The translations under genes and the position numbers were made by a program. From Cupriavidus phytohabitans (GTDB lineage Bacteria > Pseudomonadota > Gammaproteobacteria > Burkholderiales > Burkholderiaceae), in NCBI RefSeq assembly GCF_000426345.1, contig NZ_AUFE01000007.1, positions 62,001-126,000 of the forward strand: a stretch of DNA of 64,000 bases, in the 5' to 3' direction. Below are positions 10,528 through 21,600 of the stretch, in pieces. The number at the start of each line of letters is the position of its first letter. Within the stretch, counting starts at the first letter, position 1. Below the pieces are notes generated by a model. The model was not told the origin of the DNA. It made no database searches and saw nothing but the letters and a program-made list of their open reading frames with translations.

Positions 10528-10755
10528 ATGTCCCCGGATTTCAACGCGCGCGCCTGGCAGATGCTGCTGACCCCGTCGCCGCTGACTGCCTCGATGCTGC
10601 GTGACGTCGAAAACCGCTCCCGGACGGAGGCCGACCACATCCTCGGTGACCTGATCGCGCGCGGGGCGGCGCAGCAGGGCGGCCCATTGTCGTTGCTGCA
10701 AGTCGCGTACAGCCACCTGAAAGCCTACGAGGCCCGGCAGGCACGCGGCGGCTGA
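10528..10755 (+). pseudogene. C-terminal remnant of 2-dehydropantoate 2-reductase (panE/apbA)
   Basis: The 75-residue frame contains PLTASMLRDVENRSRTEADH, ILGDLIARGA and VAYSHLKAYEARQ, the C-terminal signature of ketopantoate reductases (substrate-binding S-M-x-x-D and the final helix). The NADP-binding Rossmann half and much of the middle are absent. A possible decayed piece of the same gene (ILGTPDGRRV) can be read just upstream in another arrangement. The fragment is too short to be an enzyme. It lies directly against the oxidase chimera, so both probably record the same or neighbouring deletions. Confidence 0.7.
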
Positions 10756-10771
10756 CGGCCGGGGCGTCCGC

Positions 10772-11602
10772 TCAGTGCAGCATCATCACCCGCGACACCA
10801 CCGCCACCAGCGGCTTGCGGACCGCCCGTTCCACGCCGCTGTGCAGGTGTAGCGGGCGCAGCAGCATTTTCACCGTCATCTTGATCGGCAGGTTCTTGCG
10901 GATCAAGGCGCTGACACGGGAATTCAGCGCCTTCACTTCCTGGTCGGGGATCTCTTCGACGCCGCGTTCCATACGCAGCACATTGCGCAGCGCGATGGCG
11001 GCATCCTCGTTCTTGATTTCCAGCAGCCGGCGCGCCAGCGCGCGGAACACGCGCATCCGGCCCAGCCGTTCCGACCCGGCGAAGCGGTTGTAGAACTGGT
11101 AGAAGTGCTTGTAATGCCGCACCTCGTCGTTGGCGATGCGGCGGGCCAGGTCTCGCAGCACTGGCTCGTCGCTGGCCTGCTCCAGCGCGCGGTAATAGGC
11201 GGCAGTGCCGGTTTCGACCACGCAGCGGGCGGCCATTTCCAGTGCCTCGGTTGGCTCGAACTGGTCGATCGAGCAGGTTTCGCTGTACTCGTCGAAAAAG
11301 CGCGCATAGCCGGCTTCCCAATCAAATTCCGGCCAGACTTGCTCGATATAGCGGCGCAGCGCCAGGCCGTGCTGCAATTCCTCGGCCTCCCAGTGCTCGG
11401 AAAGCCAGCCGGCGGCGTCCGGTACGCGGGCGTAGTAAGTGGCGAGATTGCCGGCATAGGTGTCGGAGCCGCTTTCGATAAACGATGCCGACACCAGCAA
11501 GTAGAACAAGTCGCGGTCGCTGCGGACACGCTCTGACTCGATTGCCTGGAAATTGATGTCGCTGACAGACCACGGCCGGGCGGCCGCCGACGGTTCACGC
11601 AT
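10772..11602 (-). CDS. Ferritin-like diiron-fold protein
   Basis: 276 residues, mostly helical. E-x-x-H pairs occur in two helices, [12 protein letters not shown] and [14 protein letters not shown], with further glutamates in [13 protein letters not shown], the pattern of ferritin-like four-helix-bundle diiron proteins. An enzymatic role (oxygenase, desaturase-like or metal protection) cannot be fixed. A basic C-terminal extension ([20 protein letters not shown]) is unusual for ferritins and could bind membrane or a partner. The ATG at 11602 has AGGAGG eight bases upstream; the frame extends to 11629 without support. It is a single minus-strand gene with its own upstream region. Confidence 0.8.
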   Translation of the reverse strand: MREPSAAARPWSVSDINFQAIESERVRSDRDLFYLLVSASFIESGSDTYAGNLATYYARVPDAAGWLSEHWEAEELQHGLALRRYIEQVWPEFDWEAGYARFFDEYSETCSIDQFEPTEALEMAARCVVETGTAAYYRALEQASDEPVLRDLARRIANDEVRHYKHFYQFYNRFAGSERLGRMRVFRALARRLLEIKNEDAAIALRNVLRMERGVEEIPDQEVKALNSRVSALIRKNLPIKMTVKMLLRPLHLHSGVERAVRKPLVAVVSRVMMLH

Positions 11603-12060
11603 GCTGGGTCCTCCTGGAAACTGCCGCAAGGGCAGGGCTTCGGGGTAGGGCTTCGGGGGCTTTCATGGCGCGTGTCTCCCTGAGCGAATCCGGGATCACG
11701 CCGACAGAGCAGAGACTAGCATTTACCCTAATTAGTTTCCGGGCCGCTACCCATGCGCGCCGGCTCGCGCGCAGCGGACGGATGCCAAAGTGCATGCGGA
11801 ATCGCCTGTAAGGGACGGAAAAGCAAAGGAAAACAGCAGAGGGATATGACGCCGGGGCAACCGCCAAACGGGCCGGCGAAGGCATCTGCGATGGTATGAT
11901 TAGCCCCAATTCTCGGGCCCGGGGGGTATTTTGAGGCGCAGGCGGCACGCCGCGCCGGCTCCCGCGCAGCCCGGCTTCTGAACATTGCCATAGCCCCGAT
12001 ACCAGGCCGCGGGCGGTACCCCAAGACGGACCGCTGGTGGCCGATACCACACGAGAAACC
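11603..12060. other. Intergenic region between ferritin-like gene and smc
   Basis: About 460 bases without a convincing gene, between divergent genes. A TATGAT at 11895-11900 could be a -10 box for smc but lacks a clear -35. A local A+T-rich patch at 11717-11742 would suit a minus-strand promoter for the ferritin-like gene. A G/C run (CGGGCCCGGGGGG) at 11914-11926 follows. Nothing else stands out. Confidence 0.5.
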
Positions 12061-15000
12061 GTGCGACTATCCTCGATCAAGCTGGCGGGCTTCAAGTCAT
12101 TTGTCGATCCCACCAATTTCCAGGTGCCGGGCCAGTTGGTCGGCATCGTCGGACCCAACGGCTGCGGCAAATCCAACATCATCGACGCGGTGCGCTGGGT
12201 GCTGGGCGAGTCACGCGCTTCCGAGCTGCGCGGCGAGTCCATGCAGGACGTGATCTTCAACGGTTCCACGGCGCGCAAGCAGGCCGGCCGGGCCAGCGTC
12301 GAACTCGTGTTCGACAATGCCGAAGGCCGCGCCGCCGGCCAGTGGAGCCAGTACGCCGAAGTGGCGGTCAAGCGCGTGCTGACCCGCGACGGCACCTCGT
12401 CCTACTACATCAACAACCAGCCGGTACGCCGGCGCGACATCCAGGACATCTTCCTGGGCACGGGTCTGGGTCCGCGCGCCTACGCCATCATCGGGCAGGG
12501 CATGATCTCGCGCATCATCGAGGCCAAGCCCGATGACATGCGCATCTTCCTGGAAGAGGCCGCGGGGGTGTCCAAGTACAAGGAACGCCGCCGCGAGACG
12601 GAGAACCGCCTGTCCGACACGCGCGAGAACCTGACCCGCGTCGAGGACATCCTGCGCGAACTCGGCACCAACCTGGAAAAGCTGGAAGGCCAGGCCGAAG
12701 TCGCCCAGCGTTTCAAGACGCTGCAGTCCGATGGCGAAGAAAAGCAGCACCTGCTGTGGCTGCTGCGCAAGCGCGAGGCGCAGGTCGAGCAGGAGCGCCA
12801 CCAGCGCGCGATCGGGCAGGCCCAGATCGACCTGGAAGCACAGACCGCGCAGTTGCGCCATGTCGAGGCCGAGCTGGAGACCATGCGCGCCGCGCACTAT
12901 GCCGCGTCGGATGGCATGCACGCGGCGCAGGGTGCGCTGTACGAAGCCAACGCCCAGGTCAGCAAGCTCGAGGCCGAGATCCGCTACGTGGTGGAGTCGC
13001 GCAACCGCGTGCAGGCCCAGATTGCCGCGCTGACCGCGCAACGCGAACAATGGCAGGGCAAGGCTGAACAGGCCACCGACGAACTCGCGCAGGCCGAGGA
13101 AGACCTGGCGGTGGCCGAAGGCCGCACGGTCGAGGCGCAGGAGGCCGTCGCGCACAAGAACGACGAGCTGCCGACGCTGGAAGCGCAGTGGCGCGATGCC
13201 CAGCAACTGCTCAACGAGCAGCGTGCCGGCATCATGCAGGCCGAGCAGGCGCTCAAGCTGGAGGCAGCGCAGCAGCGCAGCGCCGACCAGATGCTGCAGC
13301 AGCTGGAACAGCGCCGCGAACGCCTGTCAGCAGAGGAAAAGGGCCTGGACCGCCCGGACGAAACCCGGCTGGAACAGGGCCGCGCCGAGCTGGCCGAGCA
13401 AGAGGCGCTGGTCGAGGAAGCCCAGGCCGTGCTGGCCGATGCTGAAGAAAGCGTGCCGCGCCTCGATGAAGAGCGCCGCGCCGCACAGGCGCGCGTGCAC
13501 AGCGAAGCCGCTGCGATTGCCTCGCTCGAAGCGCGCCTGCATGCGCTGCGCCAGTTGCAGGAGAACGTGCAGACCGACGGCAAGGTGCAGCCCTGGCTGG
13601 CGAAGCACGAGCTGGCCGAGCTGCCACGCCTGTGGAAGAAGGTCCATATCGAGCCAGGCTGGGAAAACGCGCTCGAATCCGTGCTGCGCGAGAAGCTGAA
13701 CGCGCTGGAAGTGTCGAACCTGGACTGGGTCAAGGCCTTCCTGACGGACGCGCCGCCGGCCAAGCTGGCGTTCTACTCGCCCCCGGCCGCCGCCCGTCCG
13801 CTGGAAACGCCGGCGGGGCTGCGCCCGCTGATGTCGCTGGTACAGATCACCGAGCCGGGCATCCGCGCGGTGATGCAGGACTGGCTGGCGGATATCTTTG
13901 TTGCCACCGACATGGCGCAGGCCTTGGCCGCGCGCGGCACGCTGCCCGAAGGCGCGTCGTTCGTGGTGGCCGAGGGCCACGTCGTTGGCCGCAACGCGAT
14001 CCAGATCTACGCCGCCGATTCCGAGCAGGCCGGCATGCTGGCGCGCGAGCAGGAAATCGAAAACCTGCAGAAGCAGGCGCGCGCGCAGGCGCTGCTGTCG
14101 GACGAAGCCAGGACCCAGGCGGTGCGCGCCGAGGCCGCGTACACGCAGGCCAGCCAGGCGCTGGGCGAGGCCCGCGCGCGCGCCGAGCAGGCCACGCGCC
14201 GCGTGCATGCGCTGCAGATGGACGTGCTCAAGCTGTCGCAGGCGATGGAGCGCTACTCCGCCCGCAGCGGCCAGATCCGCGAGGAGCTGGAAGAAATCCA
14301 CGCGCAGATCGATGAACAACGCGCGATCCGCGCGGAATCCGAAGCCAGCTTCGAGCAGCACGACGCCGCGCTGGCCGAGATGCAGGCCTCGCACGAAGAC
14401 CAGCAGATGGCCTTCGAGGCGCTGGACAGCAAGCTCTCGGGCGCGCGCCACCAGCTGCGCGACTTTGAGCGCGCCGCGCAGGAAGCGCTCTTTGCCGAGC
14501 GCAACCTGTCCAGCCGCATCGACGAACTGCGCCGCAATATCCAGGTGGCGGCCGACCAGGCCGAGCGCATCGCCGAATCGCTGGAGAACGCCCGCGCCGA
14601 GCTGGAAACCATCAACGAGCAGACCGCGCATACCGGCCTGCAGGACGCGCTGGAACTGCGCGCCGAGAAGGAAGAAAAGCTCACCGCCGCGCGCACCGAA
14701 CTCGATGCGCTGTCGGCGCAGCTGCGCCAGTTCGACGAACAGCGGCTGGCCGCCGAGCGCAGCCTGCAGCCTCTGCGCGACCGCATCACCGAGCTGCAAC
14801 TCAAGGAGCAGGCCGCGCGCCTGAACCAGGAGCAGTTCAGCGAGCAGCTGACTGCGGCACAGGTCGACGAGGAAGGGCTGGCGCACAAGCTCACCGGCGA
14901 CCTGAAGCCGTCGTACCTGCAGGGCGAAGTCACGCGCATCAACAACGCCATCAACGCGCTGGGCCCGGTCAACATGGCCGCGCTCGACGAACTGGCAGCG

Positions 15001-15576
15001 GCGCGCGAGCGCAAGACCTTCCTCGATGCGCAGTCGGCCGACCTGAACGACGCCATCAACACGCTGGAAGACGCGATCGCCAAGATCGACCAGGAAACCC
15101 GTGCGCTGCTGCAAGGCACTTTCGACCAGGTCAACCACCATTTCGGCGAGCTGTTCCCGTCGCTGTTCGGCGGTGGCCAGGCGCGCCTGATCATGACCGG
15201 CGAAGAAATCCTCGACGCCGGCGTGCAGGTGATGGCGCAGCCCCCGGGCAAGAAGAACTCGACCATCCACCTGCTGTCGGGCGGCGAGAAGGCGCTGACC
15301 GCGATCGCGCTGGTGTTTGCGATGTTCCAGCTCAACCCCGCGCCGTTCTGCCTGCTGGACGAGGTGGACGCGCCGCTGGACGATGCCAACACCGAACGCT
15401 ATGCCAACATGGTGGCACGCATGTCGGACAAGACTCAATTCGTTTTCATCTCACATAACAAGATCGCCATGGAAATGGCTCATCAACTCATTGGCGTAAC
15501 CATGCAGGAGCAGGGCGTTTCGCGGATCGTGGCCGTGGATATGGACGCGGCGGTTTCGATGGCGGAGGCAGCATGA
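12061..15576 (+). CDS. smc: Chromosome segregation protein SMC
   Basis: SMC ATPase that organises and segregates the chromosome together with ScpAB. About 1171 residues: Walker A GPNGCGKSN near residue 30, a coiled-coil arm, a hinge about residues 500-650 (non-heptad stretch around TPAGLRPLMSLVQI), a second arm, ABC signature LLSGGEKALTAIALVFAMF, Walker B CLLDEVDAPLDDANTERY and a D-loop. The GTG at 12061 starts RLSSIKLAGFKSFVDPT, the usual N-terminus of this family; a GTG at 12037 in the same frame would add eight residues. The stop overlaps the ATG of the first micro-ORF as ATGA, so smc is coupled to the genes up to zipA. Confidence 0.96.
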   Translation: MRLSSIKLAGFKSFVDPTNFQVPGQLVGIVGPNGCGKSNIIDAVRWVLGESRASELRGESMQDVIFNGSTARKQAGRASVELVFDNAEGRAAGQWSQYAEVAVKRVLTRDGTSSYYINNQPVRRRDIQDIFLGTGLGPRAYAIIGQGMISRIIEAKPDDMRIFLEEAAGVSKYKERRRETENRLSDTRENLTRVEDILRELGTNLEKLEGQAEVAQRFKTLQSDGEEKQHLLWLLRKREAQVEQERHQRAIGQAQIDLEAQTAQLRHVEAELETMRAAHYAASDGMHAAQGALYEANAQVSKLEAEIRYVVESRNRVQAQIAALTAQREQWQGKAEQATDELAQAEEDLAVAEGRTVEAQEAVAHKNDELPTLEAQWRDAQQLLNEQRAGIMQAEQALKLEAAQQRSADQMLQQLEQRRERLSAEEKGLDRPDETRLEQGRAELAEQEALVEEAQAVLADAEESVPRLDEERRAAQARVHSEAAAIASLEARLHALRQLQENVQTDGKVQPWLAKHELAELPRLWKKVHIEPGWENALESVLREKLNALEVSNLDWVKAFLTDAPPAKLAFYSPPAAARPLETPAGLRPLMSLVQITEPGIRAVMQDWLADIFVATDMAQALAARGTLPEGASFVVAEGHVVGRNAIQIYAADSEQAGMLAREQEIENLQKQARAQALLSDEARTQAVRAEAAYTQASQALGEARARAEQATRRVHALQMDVLKLSQAMERYSARSGQIREELEEIHAQIDEQRAIRAESEASFEQHDAALAEMQASHEDQQMAFEALDSKLSGARHQLRDFERAAQEALFAERNLSSRIDELRRNIQVAADQAERIAESLENARAELETINEQTAHTGLQDALELRAEKEEKLTAARTELDALSAQLRQFDEQRLAAERSLQPLRDRITELQLKEQAARLNQEQFSEQLTAAQVDEEGLAHKLTGDLKPSYLQGEVTRINNAINALGPVNMAALDELAAARERKTFLDAQSADLNDAINTLEDAIAKIDQETRALLQGTFDQVNHHFGELFPSLFGGGQARLIMTGEEILDAGVQVMAQPPGKKNSTIHLLSGGEKALTAIALVFAMFQLNPAPFCLLDEVDAPLDDANTERYANMVARMSDKTQFVFISHNKIAMEMAHQLIGVTMQEQGVSRIVAVDMDAAVSMAEAA

Positions 15577-15790
15577 GCAGTAAGCAGGCGCCCCGCGCAG
15601 CGGGGCGGCGCACGTCCGCGAATGCTGCGCGCAACCGACACCACCATGCTGTGATCAACATGGACGCTTTGGAGATTGCAGCATGAGCGGTAAGCAGGGA
15701 TCCCGTGCAGCGGGGAGGCGCACGTCCGCGAATGCTGCGCGCAACCGACACCACAGTGCTGTGACCAATATGGGCGCTTTGGAGATTGCA
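15571..15790 (+). repeat. Tandem duplication of a 110-bp unit between smc and zipA
   Basis: Two head-to-tail copies (15571-15680 and 15681-15790) differ at about 11 of 110 positions. Each begins GCATGAGC and ends in the GGAG-containing sequence TTTGGAGATTGCA, so each copy carries its own ribosome binding site and ATGA junction. The first copy contains a GC-rich hairpin (GCCCCGCGCAGCGGGGC); the second has a degraded form. Confidence 0.9.
15573..15686 (+). CDS. Micro-ORF A (37 residues), coupled between smc and zipA
   Basis: Reads MSSKQAPRAAGRRTSANAAR followed by NRHHHAVINMDALEIAA. Its ATG overlaps the smc stop (ATGA), GGAGG lies five bases before it, and its own TGA overlaps the ATG of the next copy. 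The product would be basic and probably unstructured. Its last residues (MDALEIAA) resemble the smc C-terminus (MDAAVSMAEAA), so the unit may have arisen partly from that end. No known family is recognised. It may be translated, or the unit may act only as a coupling spacer. Confidence 0.5.
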   Translation: MSSKQAPRAAGRRTSANAARNRHHHAVINMDALEIAA

Positions 15791-15796
15791 GCATGA
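15683..15796 (+). CDS. Micro-ORF B (37 residues), second copy of the unit
   Basis: Same frame as micro-ORF A, reading MSGKQGSRAAGRRTSANAAR then NRHHSAVTNMGALEIAA. Nine codons differ from copy A: three silently and six with replacement, so there is no clear sign of purifying selection on the peptide. A GGAG ribosome binding site precedes the ATG, and the stop overlaps the zipA ATG as ATGA. Whatever its product, the start/stop architecture is kept exactly in both copies. Confidence 0.5.
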   Translation: MSGKQGSRAAGRRTSANAARNRHHSAVTNMGALEIAA

Positions 15797-17163
15797 AGCT
15801 GAACATGGACCTGCAGACCGCGCTGATCGTCGCGGGCTTGGTATTCCTGGTGCTGCTGTTTGGCTACAACCAGTGGCAGATCCGCAAGGCGCGCCGTCCC
15901 CGCGAGCTGAGTCCCGAGGACGACCTGCCGCCGATGCGCGAGCCGGTGGTCGGCCAGGCTACTTCGCCCGAAACCGCGGCGCGGCTGCACGAGGCCAGCC
16001 CGGAGTCGGTGCAGCGGCGCGAGCCGACGCTGGCGCCGGGCACGCCGGCGGCACCGTCGCAGCCCAACCACGTGGCCGCCGCTGCCGCGGCCGCAGCCAG
16101 TACCGCCGATGCCGACGAGGCCGTGGCGGAAGAAGTCGCGGCGGCTGCCGGCGTGGTGCAGGCCGCGCCCGGCGCCGAAGGCGATGAAGCCGACGAAGCC
16201 GAGGCTGTATCCGCCCCGGCGCCGACTCCCGTGCCGACCCCCGCGGCCGCCGCTGCGCCGGTGCCCGCTGCGGCGCCCGCGCCAGCACCGGTGCCCGCCC
16301 CGGTCGCCGCCGTTCCCGACGGCCAGCCCGCGCCGGCCGTGGTCGATCCGTTGATCGACTGCATCGTGCCGCTGCACCTGGAGCGCAAGGCTTCCGGTGA
16401 CCGCATCCTGCCGCTGACCGGCAGGCTGCGCCGTGCCGGCACCAAGCAGGTCCACATCGAGGGTTTGCGCGCCGAAGCCAATGCGTGGGAGCCGGTCACC
16501 GCCGGCCACCAGTACGAAGACCTGCAGGTTGGCGTGCAGCTGGCCAACCGCGCCGGCCCGCTCAATGCGCTGGAGTTTTCCGAGTTCATCACGGCGGTGG
16601 AATCGCTGGCCGAGGCGCTCGACGCCTCAGCCGACCTGCCCGACATGAGCGAGACCGTGGCCAATGCGCGCGAGCTCGATGGCTTTGCCGCCGGCAGCGA
16701 CGTGCAGCTGGGTGTCAACGTGATTTCCGACGGCGCGCCGTGGTCGGCCGCCTACGTGCAGAACGTGGCCACGCAGGACGGGCTGGTGCTGTCGCGCGAC
16801 GGCACGCGCTTCATCCGCTACCAGGCCAATGCCGAAGGCGTGCAGCGCCCGCTGTTCACGTTGCAGTTCGGCGATACCAATTTCCTGCGCGACGACCTGA
16901 CGGTCAAGTCCGGGCGCCAGATCACGCTGCTGCTCGACGTGCCGCTGGCGGACCAGGGCGCCAGGCCGTTCAAGACGGTGTGCGAGTATGGCAACACGCT
17001 GGCCCAGCGCATGGGCGCGCAGCTGGTCGACGACAACATGCGTCCGCTGACCGAGGCCTCGTTCATTGCCATCTTCAGCCAGCTGGAAACGCTGTACCAG
17101 AAGCTGGAAGCGCGCGGTATGCCGGCCGGCTCGCCGGTGGCTCTGCGCTTGTTCAGCGTCTAG
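15793..17163 (+). CDS. zipA: Cell division protein ZipA
   Basis: Inner-membrane division protein that tethers FtsZ to the membrane. Of 456 residues, positions about 9-27 form the single N-terminal membrane anchor (ALIVAGLVFLVLLFGYNQW). A long Ala/Pro-rich linker follows (residues about 60-180, with a run of PAPVPAPV-type repeats), and then the globular C-terminal FtsZ-binding domain. Longer than E. coli ZipA (328), mostly because of the linker, as is usual in this group. The ATG overlaps the stop of micro-ORF B, and ligA starts 12 bases downstream. The smc-zipA-ligA order agrees with the call, since ZipA itself is weakly conserved. Confidence 0.88.
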   Translation: MKLNMDLQTALIVAGLVFLVLLFGYNQWQIRKARRPRELSPEDDLPPMREPVVGQATSPETAARLHEASPESVQRREPTLAPGTPAAPSQPNHVAAAAAAAASTADADEAVAEEVAAAAGVVQAAPGAEGDEADEAEAVSAPAPTPVPTPAAAAAPVPAAAPAPAPVPAPVAAVPDGQPAPAVVDPLIDCIVPLHLERKASGDRILPLTGRLRRAGTKQVHIEGLRAEANAWEPVTAGHQYEDLQVGVQLANRAGPLNALEFSEFITAVESLAEALDASADLPDMSETVANARELDGFAAGSDVQLGVNVISDGAPWSAAYVQNVATQDGLVLSRDGTRFIRYQANAEGVQRPLFTLQFGDTNFLRDDLTVKSGRQITLLLDVPLADQGARPFKTVCEYGNTLAQRMGAQLVDDNMRPLTEASFIAIFSQLETLYQKLEARGMPAGSPVALRLFSV

Positions 17164-19305
<2,142 letters not shown>

Positions 19306-19321
19306 ACCGGGGGAAACAGCC

Positions 19322-19855
19322 ATGATCCGCGAGATTTTAAAGATGGGCGATCCGCGCCTGCTGCAGGTGGCGCGGAAGGTGGAGCGTTTCAATACGCCGG
19401 AACTGCGCACGCTGATCGAAGACATGTTCGACACCATGGATCACGCCAACGGTGCGGGGCTGGCCGCGCCGCAGATCGGCGTGGACCTGCAGGTGGTGAT
19501 CTTCGGCTTCGACCGCAACCCGCGCTATCCGGATGCGCCGATGGTGCCCAAGACAGTGCTGGTGAACCCCGTGCTGGAGATGCTGTCGGACGAGCTGGAA
19601 GACGGCTGGGAAGGGTGCCTGTCGGTGCCGGGCCTGCGTGGGGTGGTGCCGCGGCATGTGCGGTTGAAGTACAGCGGCCATGACCTGATGGGCAACCGGC
19701 TCGAGCGGGTTGCAGAGGGCTTCCATGCGCGCGTGGTGCAGCATGAGTGCGACCACCTGCGGGGCATTCTTTATCCGATGCGGATCAAGGATTTTTCGAG
19801 GTTCGGGTTTACCGAGGTCCTGTTTCCGGATTTGCCGGCCAATGGCGATGATTGA
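19322..19855 (+). CDS. def: Peptide deformylase
   Basis: Removes the formyl group from nascent N-terminal methionine. The 177-residue protein has all three deformylase motifs: [19 protein letters not shown] with the metal-binding cysteine, and QHECDHLRG (HExxH-type metal site). GGGGGAAA precedes the ATG at 19322. This is the second type of def often found next to ligA in Burkholderiaceae; a separate def next to fmt is usual elsewhere in such genomes, which is outside this window. Last gene of the smc-zipA-ligA-def run. Confidence 0.95.
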   Translation: MIREILKMGDPRLLQVARKVERFNTPELRTLIEDMFDTMDHANGAGLAAPQIGVDLQVVIFGFDRNPRYPDAPMVPKTVLVNPVLEMLSDELEDGWEGCLSVPGLRGVVPRHVRLKYSGHDLMGNRLERVAEGFHARVVQHECDHLRGILYPMRIKDFSRFGFTEVLFPDLPANGDD

Positions 19856-19867
19856 TCGCCTGCTGCT

Positions 19868-19907
19868 GGTTTGCTCCCCTCTCCCGCACGCGGGAGAGGG
19901 AGCAGGC
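19868..19907. repeat. REP-like palindrome after def
   Basis: CTCCCCTCTCCCGCACGCGG and the following GAGAGGGAG form a strong hairpin (CCCTCTCCCGC paired with GCGGGAGAGGG). Related to the element at 431-487, with the same TTTGCTCCC flank. It may stabilise or end the def transcript. Confidence 0.7.
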
Positions 19908-19945
19908 AAGCGGTTGAAGAAGGGTTGCGGCAAGCTGCCAGGATC

Positions 19946-19975
19946 AAAAAAAGCGGCCATCCCGGCCGCTTTTTT
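19946..19975. terminator. Bidirectional rho-independent terminator (def / rluB)
   Basis: AAAAAAAGCGGCC, a five-base loop, and GGCCGCTTTTTT form a near-perfect stem with A and T tracts on both sides. It sits between convergent genes, three bases from the rluB stop. Confidence 0.9.
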
Positions 19976-19977
19976 CA

Positions 19978-21579
19978 TCAGAACTTCTCAAACTGCCCCA
20001 GGAACCGCCATTTGCCCGGTGGCAGGTCGCCCAGCACCACGCGGCCCATGCGCACGCGCTTCAGGCCAACGACCTCCAGCCCGACCTGCTCGCACATCCG
20101 GCGGATCTGGCGCTTGCGGCCCTCGCGCAGCACGAAACGCAGTTGCTCTTCGTTCTGCCAGCTGACCTTGGCCGGTTTTAGCAGCACGCCATCCAGCGAC
20201 AGGCCGTGGCGCAGCAGTTCGAGCTGGTCGGCGGGGAACACCTCGCTGATATTGCGCTCGACCGCGCCTTGCGGGCCATGCCAGACCACCCGCACCAGGT
20301 ATTCCTTCTCCACGTTCGAATCCTCGCCGATCAGCGCGCGCGCGACGCGGCCATCCTGCGTCAGCACCAGCAGGCCGGTGGAGTCGATATCGAGGCGGCC
20401 GGCGGGCGCCAGGCTCTTGCGTTGCCACGGCGCGAAGCGCTTGCGCGAGGGGTCGCCTTCCCACTGGTTCTCGGCGGTGAACAGCACCGCGGCCGGCTCG
20501 TAGCCGTCTTCGGCCTGGCCGGAGACGTATCCCACCGGCTTGTGCAGCAGCACGGTGACGCGCTCGCCCTGTTCGGAGCGCGCTTCCTGCAGGATCTCGA
20601 TCTCGGCATCCGGGCGGATGCGGCTGCCCAGTTCGGTCACCGGCTTGCCGTCGACCAGCACCCAGCCGCGCGGAATCCATTCGTCGGCTTCGCGGCGCGA
20701 GCACAGGCCGAGTTCGGACATGCGCTTGGACAGGCGCACCAGGCCGTCGTCATGGGTAGCCTCGGGCGCGGCATCGTCGCGCGCGGGCTGCTGCGGGCGC
20801 GGGGACGGTGCCTGCGGCCGGGATGTGCCGGCGGTGCGGATGCGGTCGGCGGCGTCGCTGAAGCGGCGCGCCGGCGCCGAGCCCTCGCGGCGGCGTTCGC
20901 CGGTGGGGGCAGGGCGACGGGGACGGCTTTCGTCGTCGCCGTAACGCCGCGGACGGTTGTCGTCGTCGCCAAAGCCCCGCGGCGGACGCGATTCGCCTTC
21001 GAAGCGGCGCGGGCGCGCTTCGCCGCGATCGTCGCCATAGCGGCGGGGGCGGTTGTCGTCATCGCCAAAGCGCCGTGGGGGCCGCGATTCATTGCCTTCG
21101 AAGCGGCGCGGGCGCGCTTCGCCACGATCGTCGCCATGGCGGCGGGGGCGGTTGTCGTCATCGCCAAAGCGCCGTGGGGGCCGCGATTCATTGCCTTCGA
21201 AGCGGCGCGGACGTGCTTCGCCGCGATCGTCGCCATAGCGGCGCGGACGGCTTTCGTCGTCACCAAAGCGCCGCGGCGCACGCGCTTCGCCCTCGGGGCG
21301 TCGTGGCCGTGCCTGGCGCTCGCCGTCAGCGGGGCGCGGCGGACGCGGCTTGCGCACCTCGCCGCCGGCTTGCGCTTCGCCTGGCGCGCGGCGGCCGGCA
21401 CCCTTGCCACCGTCACTCTGCTGCGCGCGCTTGATGCCTTCGGTCACGGCCCGCACGCGGTTACGGTTCAGGTCCGAAACCCGCACCGGGCGGTTGCCGG
21501 TCTTGCGCGCGGCCGTGCCGGTATCGCTTGCGGCCTTGATGCCTAGCGTCTTGCGCTTCGGCGAATTGCTGTCGGTCAT
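19978..21579 (-). CDS. rluB: 23S rRNA pseudouridine synthase RluB with Arg-rich repeat N-terminus
   Basis: Isomerises a uridine of the large-subunit rRNA to pseudouridine. The C-terminal half holds an S4 RNA-binding domain ([20 protein letters not shown]) and the catalytic [14 protein letters not shown] with the active-site aspartate, plus the RluB/E/F-type [20 protein letters not shown]. The N-terminal 260 residues are a disordered, arginine- and aspartate-rich region with 33-residue repeats ([16 protein letters not shown]), far longer than the E. coli enzyme. Such tails in this family probably bind RNA; that is inference. 533 residues in all. Separated from glnD by about 20 bases and probably cotranscribed. 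Confidence 0.92.
   Translation of the reverse strand: MTDSNSPKRKTLGIKAASDTGTAARKTGNRPVRVSDLNRNRVRAVTEGIKRAQQSDGGKGAGRRAPGEAQAGGEVRKPRPPRPADGERQARPRRPEGEARAPRRFGDDESRPRRYGDDRGEARPRRFEGNESRPPRRFGDDDNRPRRHGDDRGEARPRRFEGNESRPPRRFGDDDNRPRRYGDDRGEARPRRFEGESRPPRGFGDDDNRPRRYGDDESRPRRPAPTGERRREGSAPARRFSDAADRIRTAGTSRPQAPSPRPQQPARDDAAPEATHDDGLVRLSKRMSELGLCSRREADEWIPRGWVLVDGKPVTELGSRIRPDAEIEILQEARSEQGERVTVLLHKPVGYVSGQAEDGYEPAAVLFTAENQWEGDPSRKRFAPWQRKSLAPAGRLDIDSTGLLVLTQDGRVARALIGEDSNVEKEYLVRVVWHGPQGAVERNISEVFPADQLELLRHGLSLDGVLLKPAKVSWQNEEQLRFVLREGRKRQIRRMCEQVGLEVVGLKRVRMGRVVLGDLPPGKWRFLGQFEKF
20930..21265. repeat. In-frame 99-bp tandem repeats in rluB
   Basis: Three copies of a 99-bp (once 96-bp) unit encode [14 protein letters not shown](N)ESRP then [13 protein letters not shown]. 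Copies starting at 21053 and 21152 are nearly identical over the full unit; the one at about 20957 has lost one codon. Lengths are multiples of three, so copy changes keep frame. Confidence 0.85.
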
Positions 21580-21600
21580 ATCGTTGATGCTGTCCGCCCC

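Noticed and set aside
10239..10640. A 133-codon minus-strand frame overlapping the oxidase chimera
   Set aside because: It is read in another frame of the same decayed region; its ALGASP segment may be a leftover of the lost signal peptide but does not make a gene.
13327..15438. A 703-codon minus-strand frame opposite smc
   Set aside because: Antisense to the SMC coiled coil; no start signal and no domain.
20930..21265. CRISPR-like array
   Set aside because: The repeats are contiguous, in frame within rluB, and have no unique spacers.
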